Of a stretch of 64,000 nucleotides of DNA, positions 20,183 through 31,242 are shown in pieces. Positions within the stretch are counted from its first letter, which is position 1, and each line of letters opens with the position of its first letter. Under the pieces are notes generated by a model, which saw nothing but the letters and a program-made list of their open reading frames with translations, ran no database searches and was not told the origin of the DNA. A program made the position numbers and the translations under genes. The stretch comes from Ariolimax columbianus (lineage: Eukaryota; Mollusca; Gastropoda; Stylommatophora; Arionidae): the NCBI GenBank assembly GCA_036924085.1, contig JAVGWX010000013.1, positions 65,942,157 to 66,006,156 on the forward strand. The letters are read 5' to 3'.

Positions 20183-20627
20183 TTATTTTTCACCCTTTAT
20201 CACTGTTTCCGCTCTAAGGCGCCATTTTGTGTATGCTGTTATTCTCCCAGAAATGTACGAGGATCATTTCTTAGTGTAGAAAGGTCTAGACAAGTCTTGT
20301 CACGAACAGCATACCAAAAGTAATTAGTGAGCGACAATAAAGAGCTCATTGATGTCCACCTCGCGTGTTCGCTAACTGGATAGGTCTGAGTCTGGCATAG
20401 GGTGACAAGAGCCGGATGTCACTGACTACATGTCCGTCATGCAAGCTTGACAACGAGGGAAAGCAAGATGGCTACTTGCTAGTTCTTCTGGGATTGCTTT
20501 GTTATTACTTCTGAAACTTACGATCGCTTGGAAAGTGCTGTTAGTTCCACATATTCGCTTTCTGAAAATGGCCATTAACAGACACGCATGAGTTTTTTTT
20601 ATCTTCCTTCTTCTGCTCTTTCTTCTT
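20183..20627. other. Unassigned sequence
   Basis: No gene, repeat or motif recognised. Confidence 0.4.
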
Positions 20628-20703
20628 TTTCTTCTTTTTCTTCTTCTTCTTCTTTTTCTTCTTCTTCTTCTTCTTCTTCTTCTTCTTCTTCTTCTTCTTC
20701 GTC
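20628..20703. repeat. (TTC)n microsatellite
   Basis: TTC/CTT repeat abutting the 3' end of the SINE C copy that follows on the minus strand. Confidence 0.95.
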
Positions 20704-21115
20704 TTAACTTAACTTACCTTAACGTGTGTGTACTGATTTAGAAGACTCGACGAAGTCTGTATACAACCAGCTTCTTGGAGGGTGGTTTTTACCGATATGC
20801 GAGCCAATCTTAATAGACTTAAACACTACAGGTAAGTAGACCCGCAGCCGGTTAGGCGCCATCTATAGCTGCTCTTAACAAACTACCTGGTACAAACAAC
20901 TTGGGTAGATTTTTAACTTGGATTTTGTCCGGGCAGCGGCTGCTAAGCTTACTCTTTTCGATTTCCAACTACCAAGGAGTTTTGTAACGTGCTCGACACT
21001 GAACACGGGAGTCCGATCTCACTACCCAGAAGATCCATGTGAAAAAAAACTCGGTCTCCACAGTGATTCGAACACGCAACCTCCGAGGCGGACACTATAC
21101 CTCAAGACCATTTGA
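20704..21115 (-). mobile_element. SINE family C, full length
   Basis: Minus strand: TGGTCTTGAGGTATAGTGTC (A-box region), GTGTTCGAATC (B box), GATCGGACTCCCGTGTTCAG, GCCGCTGCCCGGACAAAATC, GATGGCGCCTAACCGGCTGC, CTGGTTGTATACAGACTTCG and a (GTTAA)n-type tail. The best copy in the window (412 bp) and the reference for the family. Confidence 0.9.
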
Positions 21116-21204
21116 GTCCACTTGGGTCATATGTTTATTATGTTTCGACCAACTTCGGAATATTTTATAATTCTCAAATACATTACGATTAACTACATTC
21201 ACCT

Positions 21205-21400
21205 CCAAATCTTTCGTTAGCGTAGTGGTAGAACACTAGCTGGTCGAGGCAAAGATCCGTGGTTCGGATCCCCACTACCAGTACGCTTCAGACGACTCAG
21301 CTGTATAGGCGATTCATTTGTAAATTAGTACTTGACTTAGGGTAAAGAAAAGTAGCATGCAAGGGAAGTGGGTACCCTACCTCACAAACACGCTCTGGGC
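21205..21400 (+). mobile_element. tRNA-like SINE head (family I)
   Basis: GTTAGCGTAGTGGTAGAACA (A-box type) and GGTTCGGATCCCCACTACC (B-box type) are spaced as in a tRNA, but no 7-bp acceptor stem can be paired, so a functional tRNA is unlikely. The body to about 21400 is not matched elsewhere in the window. Confidence 0.5.
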
Positions 21401-22440
21401 TACTACAATGAAGTCTCTAACACTTCATCGCTGACAGCAATTGCAACCATAAAGGGGTGGGTTGGGGTCTGTCAGTGACATGGCTTATATTTTTTATACT
21501 GAACCAGTTCTTATGATCTGATTCACGGAACAGCACGGATAAGAAACTCGTTTTTTTTAGCATTCGTACTGAAATCGGATCCACTGGGGCGTTAGGCGCA
21601 AAACACGGTACAACGCACTCGGCGTTAGAAAACAAGATTAGCGAGACGTGACAAATGTAGTATTGCCATTTTGTCGATTAAAAAGAAAACAGATTCTACA
21701 TTTCTTTCGTTCCCAAACCCCTTTCATGATCAGATTTCAGCAAATGGCTTTATTTTTATTTTTTTTAGCGCTGTTTCGTTGTGTTTTCTTCAATGTCCTC
21801 ATCTATCGTTTCTGTCTCGGCCCGTATCGACGTTTTCTAGCATATATGCGTGTTACGTTTCCATAAATGGCGTTAGATTGTTCACGGATACGCTATGCTC
21901 AGGCGCTCCAATCTTCTACACCGATCTCGCCTCCAAACACCAGAATGGCAGCTCAAACAATAGATACGGCGCACATTAAAACTGCTCTTTTTACGACCGT
22001 CCTAACAACACCAAGCAAATGGTGCGCAATCCTAGACATAGACCAGGTGTGCTGAGGAATTGGTGAAGGATTATAGAGGGATCGTAGCAGAAGGAATATT
22101 GCAAAGGCTCGAGTGACGGTATCTCAGTTTCGGACAAAAGCGTTCTATGGTAAAGAGATTCCCATATAAAATCATAGGCCATATCTTCGTGGCGTATTAG
22201 AGCTGGGTTCATCATTATAATGAACTTTCTTGTCCTCCTGGCAAGTTGTCGATTTTTGGGGGGCTTTTCCTAACGGAGTCTGTCATTGACAAGAATTTTA
22301 TTGTAGTTGCTCCCTGTGGATATTCTTACATCTGGAGTCCATTCATATGGACAATTATGATTCTAAAATCACGATCAATGCTCAAGTTACGACCAGCAGA
22401 CTTTCTTCAAGAATAAGGAACAGTTCAACTTGAAACAACT
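21401..22440. other. Unassigned sequence
   Basis: About 1 kb without recognised repeats. Overlapping frames of 60-100 residues exist on both strands but show no domain. Confidence 0.35.
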
Positions 22441-22488
22441 TCTTCTTCTTCTTCTTCATCTTCTTCTTCTTCTTCTTCTTCTTCTTCT
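22441..22488. repeat. (TTC)n microsatellite
   Basis: TTC repeat with one ATC interruption. No B element is recognisable next to it. Confidence 0.9.
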
Positions 22489-23062
22489 GCGTTCAGACTT
22501 TTTGATCATGCTAGATCTGTAGTACCGTCTCCAGGGCAAAGTCCAGTCTTCTTCAGATCCGAACGGCTGCCCCACATCTTCTGCGTCACTGCGGCCTCCT
22601 CGGGCCAGGTTGACACCGTAGGTCTCTGTGTATTGTTCAGTTCATTTCTATAGGAAGACGTACACTAATATAGACAATTTTGACTCTGAACAAAAAAATA
22701 ATCTACACCTGTTACGACTAGAAGACCTTCATCAGAGACATGGTGCAAAGCAACTGGAAACAACTGACAAGGAGTGTTTTAATATGGACAGCAAAAATAT
22801 GAACTGGACCTACGTTTCGACCAAAATATTATTCAGGGACAAAAAACAGCAAAACTGGAAACAGGAACCTCCGTCTTTTGCTTCAGGTTAAATGCGTTAA
22901 AGGGAGCATCAACATATTTCGTCCATCTTTATGTTAATTCTTTTGTCTCAAACAACATATTTCCTTCTTTGTCCTTAATACTGCTCTCGCCTTCGCGGTG
23001 CTTTTTCGTCCTATCATATTTTGGTTTCCCAATTAAGTTCTCTTCTTTTGTGTTTTGTTCTG
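22489..23062. other. Unassigned sequence
   Basis: No family recognised. An 87-residue plus-strand frame (22628-22891) has no known domain. A phrase ACTAATATRGACAAwTkTGACTCTG occurs at 22663 and again at 23670, hinting at a further low-copy repeat. Confidence 0.35.
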
Positions 23063-23073
23063 ATATCTTCTAT

Positions 23074-23467
23074 GGGATCAAGATGCTGAGCACCGCATGA
23101 GCTGCAGCGGTCAGCGACCCATAGCTGACTGCTAGCGTCAGTGCCATCAAACCAGAGCTGCCAAGACCCTTCTACACATCCACGCGGTGATCTTGGAAAA
23201 CAGGCTGCAGTAGGGCAGACTGGCTAAGGAGAAGGGATCGAAGAGGGAATACTAACCCGATACTAAAAAATGCTTGCTGAAGTCGGATGTGTTGGACCGA
23301 AAGGTGCAAATATCGCAGTCAAGCTGTAAACTTCTATACAACGCATTCCGTTCTCTGGACTACATTCTGCTACTTAAGCCCTTTCAGGGTTTGGTAGCGG
23401 GAGATTGAGAACGAAAGAAGCCAAGCCAAACCAAACCAAGCCAAGCCAAACCAAGCCAAGCCAAGCC
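23074..23467 (+). mobile_element. SINE family B, full length (reference copy)
   Basis: Starts GGGATCAAGATGCTGAGCAC. The body has one and a half 33-bp units, CCACGCGGTGATCTTGGAAA, AGAAGGGATCGAAGAGGGAA, the 44-nt core shared with SINE A (23267-23310), ACGCATTCCGTTCTCTGG and GGGAGATTGAGAACGAAAG. The tail is (AAGCC/AAACC)n rather than GAA. The perfect 11-bp TSD ATATCTTCTAT lies at 23063-23073 and 23468-23478. No clear tRNA, 5S or 7SL head is visible, so its promoter origin is unknown. Confidence 0.95.
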
Positions 23468-23699
23468 ATATCTTCTATAATTTTACATTTGTCCTCAAAC
23501 CATTTCTCTTTTGTTTGTCTGCACATTGGTCGTATTTCTTTATCAATTATGTTAAAATTATGTGTGTTTTGTGTTTGTTTTCAGCGGATCATACGTTTAA
23601 GAATGTCCTCAGTCATCTAGATTTGTTTTGCATGTTTTTTCTTATTTGGTAGGATGCAGTTAGCATGCACTAATATGGACAAATGTGACTCTGGTTAGA

Positions 23700-23959
23700 T
23701 TTTTTGTTTTTGTTTTTAACGTTCGCCTTATTTCTCGATTCCCGAAGGCGGTGTGCGTTACACTGTGGTTTTTATTTTGCGCCTGTCGGCCCAATGTATC
23801 CGACTTCAGCATGCATTATATGTAAGGGTCTGCTTCCTCCTGCATTTTCTAAGGGTTTGCTTCCCCCTGGTAACGCCCGGTGCTGTGATGGGGATCGAAC
23901 CCAGCACCTTCTTGTTGTGAGCCGTGTCACTTAACCACTAGCCCACGCCGCCCCCCACG
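23700..23959 (-). mobile_element. SINE family A, full length
   Basis: Minus strand: GTGGGCTAGTGGTTAAGTGA, GGGTTCGATCCCCATC, the CTTAGAAAATGCAGGAGGAA block, the shared core, and an A-rich 3' end. TSD TGGTTAGA at 23692-23699 and 23960-23967. Confidence 0.95.
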
Positions 23960-23967
23960 TGGTTAGA

Positions 23968-24751
23968 GTTAAAGTTTGGAGTTTTAGTTTGAGATGAGTT
24001 AAGAAGGTATTTTCTCTAAATGTGTTTAAAATGCTAGCTACATTATTTTTTCAGCCAATTTAATGTTGCTTCTCTGAAAAGTAGGCACGCTTACAATTTA
24101 TTCGCTTGTGTCACGAACTGCATTCATTTGTTTAGGACGAATCTCCGGTATCTGGCTGTCCCCAGTCTACCTGCAAGACAGATGTTGTTCATTGTCATAG
24201 TTGTCTCTACAAGGAAAATTGTCTTTCATTACTATTGATTATTTTTTTCCCAACTACATTTGAAATCACCAAAGTATTCACATTATTCAATCCCAACTTC
24301 AATCCAGAAAACCCGACGTTGGCTTTCGCATTATTTTCGCGAACTGATTGTAGGATCAGCAAAAATTAATCAAGGATAATAAAAAAAACATTACAATTAT
24401 CAATTTTTATTACTATTTCACCCCTCTAACACAATCGGCTCTTGGTAACTGCTATTGGAATAAATGTCAGCGGACCGGGCGGCACGCAGACCAATCGATA
24501 GGAATACTATCACAACCGTAATCGCGCTAAAATCCATTGATTTCTCTAGCCATAAGAGCAAGCTTGAATTGAGAACTATATTTCTGATGCGATTAAATAA
24601 TCGAGTAAGATCTCTTCTATTATCACTACGCTTGACAATGAATGTAGTGCCGGAAATAGACATATGACGATTTGTTTTGCGTTTTACGATGAAGATGGCG
24701 CCTTATCATACACTGCAGTCGGAGATGGAGTGTTAGAGGCGTAATTGTGGT
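23968..24751. other. Unassigned sequence
   Basis: No family or domain recognised. Frames of 67 and 81 residues overlap on opposite strands at 24418-24667 without known motifs. Confidence 0.35.
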
Positions 24752-24997
24752 ACGCAATAGGTTTTTGTGATGTTCCTATTATTTCTCTATTCCCCAAAGT
24801 GGTGCACGCTGCACTGTTTTTATTTTGCGCCGGTTGGTCCAGTGCATCCGATTTTATGTAAGGGTCTGCTTTCTCCTACATTTTCTAAGGGTCTGCTTCC
24901 CCGAGGTAACGGCTGGTGCTGTGATTGGGCATCGAACCCAGCACCTTCAGTATGTGAGCGGTGTCACTTAACCACTATACCACGCCATCCTCTATGT
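24752..24997 (-). mobile_element. SINE family A
   Basis: Minus strand: GGCGTGGTATAGTGGTTAAG, GGGTTCGATGCCC, then the body with a short deletion around the shared core (AAATCGGATGCACTGGACCA). Possible short TSD TGTGAT on both sides, weak. Confidence 0.85.
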
Positions 24998-25189
24998 GAT
25001 TCTATTCCGCACTGCTTTTCCCTTACATACCAATAAGCCAGGTACCGATATACAGTCAATCGATCAAAACCGTGGGGCTCCCTGGGGTGTATGGGATACC
25101 AGTAAATACGGGATACGACTTCCTATATTAAGTTCGTCATTCCTGCTCTGGCCATCTCCTTACCGGTGCCTGTGTGTTGTAGGCAAGCT

Positions 25190-25617
25190 CTCTTCACTCC
25201 CTCTTTTCTCTCTCTTCTCTCTCTCTCTCTCTTCTCTTTCATCTCTCTTTTCTTTCTTTCTCCTATCTCGCCTTTTTCTCCATTATCTCTCTTATATCTC
25301 TTCCATTTCTCTTCTCCTCTCATCTCCCTCTTTTGTCTTTCTCTGTTTTGTCTCTTTTCACTGTTTCTCTCCCTCTTCTGTCTATCACTCTTGATTATAT
25401 CTCTTCTTTCCTCGTCTCCTCTCTCTCTCTCTCTCTTTTCTCTTTTTTCTTCTCTGGCTCACTTTTCTCTCCCGTGTCCTGTTATCTTTCTTTTCGGTCT
25501 ATCTCTCTTCCTTCTCTTCTCTCTCCTGACTTCTCTCATTCCCTCTCTTTTCTCTCTCTCTCTGTGCTTTCTATCTCTCTCTTCTCTCTCTCTGTCTCTC
25601 TCTCTCTCTCATCTATC
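25190..25617. repeat. CT-rich pyrimidine tract
   Basis: TCTC/TCTT repeats over about 430 bp. The 269-residue plus-strand frame running through it is low-complexity S/L/F and continues into the next minisatellite. Confidence 0.95.
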
Positions 25618-25619
25618 AT

Positions 25620-25793
25620 GTCAGAAGTCCTCAAAAACGGACATTCATGTCAGAAGTCTCCACAAACGGACATTGATGTCAGAAGTCTCCCTAAACGGAC
25701 ATTCATGTCAGAAGTCTCCCCAAACGGACATTCATGTCAGAAGTCTACACAAACGGACATTCATGCCAGAAGCCTACACTAACGGACAACGCG
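25620..25793. repeat. 29-bp minisatellite, 6 copies
   Basis: Unit GTCAGAAGTCTCCACAAACG plus GACATTCAT, with few substitutions and a diverging last copy. Confidence 0.9.
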
Positions 25794-26388
25794 GATGTGT
25801 GCTAATAAATACATGTTTTGGGGTAGTTTTAGGAGACTACATTAGTGCATTGTTAACAGATGGGCAAGTCGCACTATTAAAGGATGTGTACACAATCTCA
25901 GCGCTCCAGGCTATGGAGAAGTTGTTTAAAATAGGAGAAATAGAAGTCCAATCAAACGGACAACTGTCTAGTTAAACAGAAGCTTGTGGAAAGTGAAAAC
26001 CACAACCAGACACAATGATCAGAAGATGGAAATGGAGAAGAAGAAGAGACGCTTTATCAAAGGCAGTCAGCGGGTAGGATTTTCAAACGTTGATCATCTT
26101 TCATAAGTTTCTAGTTGGGCACGGAGGTTTGGCAACCAGTTAGAAAACGGCCGTCTCCAGGGGCAGGTTCACCGCGCTCTCTTCAACTGATAAACTCTCT
26201 TGCCTAGTTTACCTCCCCAGGGAGGGTCTGGGAGGGATCGTTGCTCGTTCAGAGGTCTAAGAGGTCACAGGAGAAAGCAGGGCAGCAATTTGGCGATAAG
26301 GGGAATAAGTCAACGCAGACCGCAGAACTGAACACCAGATATTAAGATGCCAGACCTGGCCAGAGGGAGCAGAGCTGTCGCAAAAACT
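25794..26388. other. Unassigned sequence
   Basis: No gene or family recognised. The section 26130-26350 is fairly GC-balanced and unique within the window. Confidence 0.35.
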
Positions 26389-26674
26389 GTAGGGTCAGCG
26401 CTCGGATGTAGGGCCAGCGCTCAGCTGTAGGGCCAACGCTCAGCTGTAGGACCACCGCTCAGCCGTAGGACCACCGATCAGCTGTATAGACCACCGTCCG
26501 GCTGTATAGACCACCGATCGGTTGTAGGGCTACCGCTCGGCTGTAGGGCTACCACTCAGCTACTGGGCCATCGCTCAGATGTAGGGCTACCGCTCAGCTG
26601 TAGGTTCACCGCTTAGCTGTAGGGCTACCGCTCAGCTGTAGGACCAACCCACAGCTAATGGGCCACCGCTCAGA
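26389..26674. repeat. 19-bp minisatellite, about 15 copies
   Basis: Unit GTAGGGCTACCGCTCAGCT with substitutions and occasional 20-bp units (GTATAGACC...). Confidence 0.9.
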
Positions 26675-26730
26675 CATGGAAAGGACTGAACTTCATCCTC
26701 AGGACTGACGATTTAGAATGATGAGAAAAA

Positions 26731-26733
26731 CTA

Positions 26734-26780
<47 letters not shown>

Positions 26781-26792
26781 AGAAGAAGAAAA
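26731..26792. repeat. (GAA)n microsatellite
   Basis: GAA repeat with one GAG interruption. No B body precedes it. Confidence 0.95.
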
Positions 26793-27389
26793 CGTATAGA
26801 CATGTATTGTTCACGCATAGTATCAAAACCAGAACATATACGTTTCGACCGGAAGACATTCGGTATGGACAATAAAAAAACAGGAGAAAAGTACTAAAAT
26901 AATCATATTAGCAATGGCGTACTTCTGAGATCAATACGACATCTCGTTCAGATTGATGTCTCCCAGGTTGTGCCCATCGTTAAGAAAGGTCAAGGTCATC
27001 ACACCGCCGTAACGGCTGATCAGGAAATGTAGTGCTAGAGTTGTTAGTGTTCCAGGGTAGGTCAGGAGGATTGTCACCAATAGCTGAAGAATATAGTTTG
27101 TAGTTGTAAAGGTGTCATTTGGTGACAGTAATATCCAGCTTTGTGATTACTGTAGGGAGTAGACGCCAGGTGTTGTAAGCACATGCGCAGCCTTGATACG
27201 GAATGGCGTAGTAATCACAAATTGTATAAAGATCAACGCTGGTTTGCGGTTTGTTTGTTTATTTGTTATAGTGTGAGAGTGTAGGAGGAAGAGAGATAGG
27301 GGGGTTAGGCATAAGCACATCCTTCAAAGAAATGCTTTCTATTTATGATAAGTGTTTGTGGCATAATATGTTCCGTAACTGGACATATT
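26793..27389. other. Unassigned sequence
   Basis: No gene or family recognised. Confidence 0.35.
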
Positions 27390-27530
27390 AGGTTTCTCAA
27401 AGGCGCTCACAATTTTCTGATGAATCCGGACCTGTCGTCCTGTTCAGGTTGGAACAGAAGCATGTGTGCGGTTGGTGTTGGAGATGATTTATGCTGACTG
27501 ACGCGTAACGAGAGACATTGTAGAAAGTGG
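27390..27530 (+). pseudogene. Mariner transposase fragment (very degraded)
   Basis: DNA similarity to 6688-6800 (CTCAAAGGCGCTCACAATTT, CTGATGAATCCGGACCTGTC, GTCGTCCTGTTCAGGTTG) with SDES.P..L and several stops in the mariner linker frame. Too short for TIRs. Confidence 0.5.
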
Positions 27531-27589
27531 AATACGTGGTTCGTTTAGTTTAGCCTACAACATAATGCATGACCGCTGAATGTGAAGTG

Positions 27590-27856
27590 TCATTGTGGCT
27601 GAGACAGTAGACCAAAAACTGCTATGTTGCAGGGTGTGGCTGAGACAGCAGACCAAAAACTGCTATGTTGCAGGTTTGGGCTGATACAGCAAACCAAAAA
27701 CTGATATGTTGCAGGTTTTGGCTGAGACAGCAGACCAAAAACTTCGTTGCTGCAGGTTTTGGTGGCTGAGACAGCATACCAAAGACTTCTTTGTTGCAGG
27801 TTTTGGTGGCTGAGACAGCAGACCAGAAACTGCTCTGTTGCAGGGTTTGGTGCCGT
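27590..27856. repeat. 41-44-bp minisatellite, 6 copies
   Basis: Unit GGCTGAGACAGCAGACCAAA plus AACTGCTATGTTGCAGGTTTT, spacing 41 bp at 27597, 27638 and 27679, then 43-44 bp. The following 27872-27918 holds GATAAGTCTATCAATGTTGG twice. Confidence 0.9.
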
Positions 27857-27919
27857 GCTAAAGCGATGAGATAAGTCTATCAATGTTGGTGGAGATAAGT
27901 CTATCAATGTTGGTGGAGA

Positions 27920-28326
27920 TTATGATGAGAAGTGTGGAACACTTTAAGTGCAATAAGTAACGATTTTCAAGTTCACATTTAATTTTCATTTTATTAACAA
28001 TCATTTGTGACTAATTTACCCACTTGCTCTCGAACTTAGCCCCATCCTGTTATTTAGGACGTGTGACTATTTCCCTTCCTCGCTGTTTGATCCTTTCCTA
28101 GTCGTAAGTCTCCTCACTCACTACTAGATTGACTTGATCCTGCCAGAAACTGAAGTTGAATTTCGTACATTCGCTATGAAAAAACAGCATTCTACCATTA
28201 CGCTTATTAAGTTGTTATATGCAAAACATGTCTGCTGTCTGAACACCGGGAAGAATTACAGCAATTGGGGATTCAAATACAGAAGAATAGTCATCTTATA
28301 GATTAGACATTGACGATGAAATAACC
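27920..28326. other. Unassigned sequence
   Basis: No gene or family recognised. Confidence 0.35.
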
Positions 28327-28727
28327 TCTTCTTCTTCTTCTTCTTCTTCTTCTTCTTCTTCTTCTTCATTTTTCTTCTTCTTCGTGGTTCGTTCGTTCTC
28401 AGTCTCCCGCTACCAAGTCAAAAAATAGGCTTTGCATGCAGCAGGATGTAGTTCGGAGAACAGAATGCGCTGTGTCGTAGCTTATAGATCGACTGCGATA
28501 TGTTCACTTTTCGGCCTTACACATCCTATTTCAGCAGGCATTTTTGGTTACTGGGCCCCCTCTTCGATCCCTTTTCGTTAGCCAGTCTGCCTGTGGTAGG
28601 CTGTTATTCAGGATTACCCCGTGGAGATGTATAAGGGTCTTGGCAGCTCTGGGTCACTAGCCCTGGGGCTAGAAATCAGCTTTGGGTTGCTGACCGCTAC
28701 AACCCACACACTACTCTGCATCTTGAT
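28327..28727 (-). mobile_element. SINE family B with GAA tail
   Basis: Minus strand from ATCAAGATGCAGAGTAGTG through the body to TGAGAACGAACGAACCACG and a (GAA)n tail (28327-28385). It shares the head variant CAGAGTAGT with the copy at 44568, which suggests a subfamily. Confidence 0.9.
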
Positions 28728-28794
28728 AAATATGAGAAAACAAAAATATTGAAAATTATCAAAGTGGACTGGAAACCTGCTATACTTATAGGAA

Positions 28795-29110
28795 TAGGCG
28801 GTCAGAGACTGGGACATTGTCAATAGCTTCTCCTATCTTGGAAATTTGATCACGGAAAATGGGAGACGCAAAATGAAATATAGGAAGAGAATAAAGATGG
28901 ACAGATCTGTCTTCACGAACGTGTGTCATACACTGACATTCAAACAAGTCACGCAGATATTAAAAATGAGAATCAGTAGGTGTAATGATTATTATTCTGT
29001 ACTGTATGGTACAGAAACATGGACAATAAATGGACGATTGGAGAAGATTTAATGATTTGAAGAATTGGCTGAATCGCCTGGAAAACAAATACAACAAATT
29101 ATACAAGTCT
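28795..29110 (+). pseudogene. LINE RT C-terminal fragment
   Basis: Reads VRDWDIVNSFSYLGNLITEN, RRKMKYRKRIKMDRSVFTNV, LTFKQVTQILKMRISRC, LYGTETWTINGRLEKI. This is the FSYLGNLIT...R.RI.MA.S.F...K.R......VLYGTETWT signature of LINE RTs. One frame of 68 residues is open and the C-terminal end is missing; a 27-bp array follows directly. Confidence 0.8.
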
Positions 29111-29180
29111 TGGAGAAATTAGAAGTGCAACGAAAATTAATGAACAAAATTATAGTCAAACAGTTAAACCTGTCTAGTCT

Positions 29181-29759
29181 TGTCAATAGTTTAACACTCT
29201 CCACTCCTGTCAATAGCTTAACACTCTCCACTCCTGTCAATAGCTTAACACTCTTCAGTCATGTCAATAGTTTAACACTTTCCTGTCATGTCAATAGTTT
29301 AACACTTTCCTGTCATGTCAATAGTTTAACACTTTCCTGTCATGTCAATAGTTTAACACTTTCCTGTCATGTCAATAGTTTAACACTTTCCTGTCATGTC
29401 AATAGTTTAACACTTTCCTGTCATGTCAATACTTTAACAATTTCCTGTCATGTCAATAGTTTAACACTTTCCTGTCATGTCAATAGTTTAACACTTTCCT
29501 GTCATGTCAATAGTTTAACACTTTCCTGTCATGTCAATAGTTTAACACTTTCCTGTCCTGTCAATAGTTTAACACTTTCCTGTCATGTCAATAGTTTAAC
29601 ACTTTCCAGTCATGTCAATAGCATAACTCTTTCCAGTCCCGCCAGGAGTGTAACTCTTGTCAGTCCCGCCAGCGGTTTAACTCTTGTCAGTCCAGCCAGC
29701 GGTTTAACTCTTGTCAGTCCAGCCAGCGGTTTAACTCTTGTCAGTCCAGCCAGCAGTTA
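29181..29759. repeat. 27-bp minisatellite, about 21 copies
   Basis: Unit CAATAGTTTAACACTTTCCT plus GTCATGT; end copies diverge (CCAGCGGTTTAACTCTTGTC). 27 bp equals nine codons, so a 231-residue frame with a NSLTLSCHV repeat stays open. No signal peptide and no flanking gene structure support it. Confidence 0.95.
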
Positions 29760-29920
29760 AACCCTTTCATACCGGCAAGACTAAAACAAGTTTAAAAGAC
29801 TCTTACAAGGGTTAATATATATTTGGTCACATAAAAATGCTGTAAACAGAACAAGAAGGAAAGATGGATGGTCAACGGGTCAGAGGTCAACAGCGCTAAC
29901 AGTTGGAGGATAACATAAAT

Positions 29921-30190
29921 TGGGGACGGCGTGGCCTAGTGGTTAAGTGGCACGGCTCACAACCAGAAGGTGCTGGGTTCGATCCCCAACACAGCACCGG
30001 CCGTTACCCCGGGGAAGCAAACCCTTAGAAAATGCAGGAGGAAGCAGACCCTTGCGTAAAATGCATGCTGAAGTCGGATGCACTGGGCCGACAGGCGCAA
30101 AATAAAAACCACAGTGCAACGCACACCGGCTTGGGGATTATAGAAATAAGGCGAAAGCAACAAAACAAAAAAAACAACAAAAAAATCAAT
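29921..30190 (+). mobile_element. SINE family A, full length
   Basis: Head GGGGACGGCGTGGCCTAGTG, TGGGTTCGATCCCCAAC, body, shared core (TGCTGAAGTCGGATGCACTG) and 3' end GGCGAAAGCAACAAAAC with an A-rich tail. This copy shows the tRNA-like A and B boxes best. No clean TSD identified. Confidence 0.95.
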
Positions 30191-30254
30191 TGATAGACTG
30201 GAATAAGCCTGACAGAATGTACCATCCTCTAAGATCAAAACGTTCATTAAGAAA

Positions 30255-30872
30255 ACATAGTATTCCCCAATGATGATTCGTCAGTATTAGCAGCGATAAA
30301 ATAACACAAAGATCTCGAACAGTATTTGCTCACTGACACAGCTCTCAACATAACACCAAAGGTTGGTCATACAGTGGATCCCATCCCACTGCAACATTGA
30401 ATGCAAGGAAGCTGCAAACAAACTAGCAAAGAGTGGAGGAGCATCCCCACAAACAGACCTGAGCATGACATATAGTGAGGCCAAGACCATAATTAAAGCG
30501 AACCTCGGGGGGAAATTGGCTGATCAACACCTGCACTTGCAAAAAGAAGACAGCTATTTTAACTTACCTAGAGAAGAGCAAGTCTTCATCTTCAAACTGA
30601 GAACTTGGAATACCAGACTCAAGGGTCATCTTTGCAACAACATGAGGAATGGGACAGTTGACAGGTATCCATGCTGGGAGCATACGATAGCCGTGGAACG
30701 AATCCTCCACACCTGCATGATCACGAAAGAAAAGAGAGAGAGAACAATCTGACCTCGAAAGACAGATATAAGACAAAAAACTGGAGGAAAAAACAGCCTT
30801 ACAAACAACGTAGTCCTTTGTAAGAGAAAACAGAACCTTGATTAAAGGATGAAAGCAGAAATAGAAGAATTT
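30255..30872 (+). pseudogene. LINE-II (RNase H type), 3' part
   Basis: The open stretch 30363-30752 reads VIQWIPSHCNIECKEAANKL, then TYSEAKTIIKANLGGKLADQ, FNLPREEQVFIFKLRTWNTR, CNNMRNG and a C/H-containing end (YPCWEHTIAVERILHTCM). SHCN carries the RNase H catalytic His; the last catalytic Asp (E-A-A-D in the copy at 58332) is Asn here. Upstream sequence to 30255 aligns to the same copy but with frameshifts. The family differs from LINE-I. Confidence 0.85.
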
Positions 30873-31242
30873 GTTGTTGTTGTTTGCAAGTGCCCACAAT
30901 GAGTAGGTTAATCTTTTGTGCGCCCTGAAAAGGACGTTAAGTGGTGATTGCAGTAGCTTTCTTCACATCCCGAGCGTGCTGATGAAGCTGGACCGAGGTC
31001 CTCTAGGTGGTTGAGCAATGCCTGGCTTCATCTGCGTGTCACTTACTACTACGGGGATCACGTCGAACCTCACCTTGTTAGCCAGACAGTTGTCCTCGAC
31101 AACAGCTCGGTTCCAGGGTGACCAACGAGGAGGTCAGGTGAGGGTCTTGGTCAGAATATTTCTACTGACCCTGGCTAACGCCTGACCAGACGTTAGCTTC
31201 ATCGTCCCAGAAGAAGAAGAAGAAGAAGAAGAAGAAGAAGGA
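30868..31242 (+). mobile_element. Repeat family E, copy 1
   Basis: (GTT)n, then GCCCACAATGAGTAGGTTAA, GTGCGCCCTGAAAAGGACGT, CACATCCCGAGCGTGCTGAT, TTCATCTGCGTGTCACTTAC, CTGACCCTGGCTAACGCCTG, and (GAA)n at 31207. Collinear copies at 32186 and (inverted) 60325. No A or B boxes and no coding capacity, so the class is unknown. It directly follows LINE-II. Confidence 0.8.

Noticed and set aside
21205..21280. Functional tRNA gene
   Set aside because: A and B boxes are present but no acceptor or anticodon stem pairs properly; better explained as a SINE head. The same applies to the heads of SINEs A, C, D, F and G.
22628..22891. 87-residue host exon candidate
   Set aside because: No domain, no splice-site or codon pattern that I can defend; part may be a low-copy repeat also seen near 23670.
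29065..29760. 231-residue repeat protein (NSLTLSCHV)
   Set aside because: 27-bp satellite; its start lies in a LINE fragment and there is no signal peptide, intron signal or domain.
30564..30899. 111-residue minus-strand frame
   Set aside because: Antisense shadow of the LINE-II RNase H reading.
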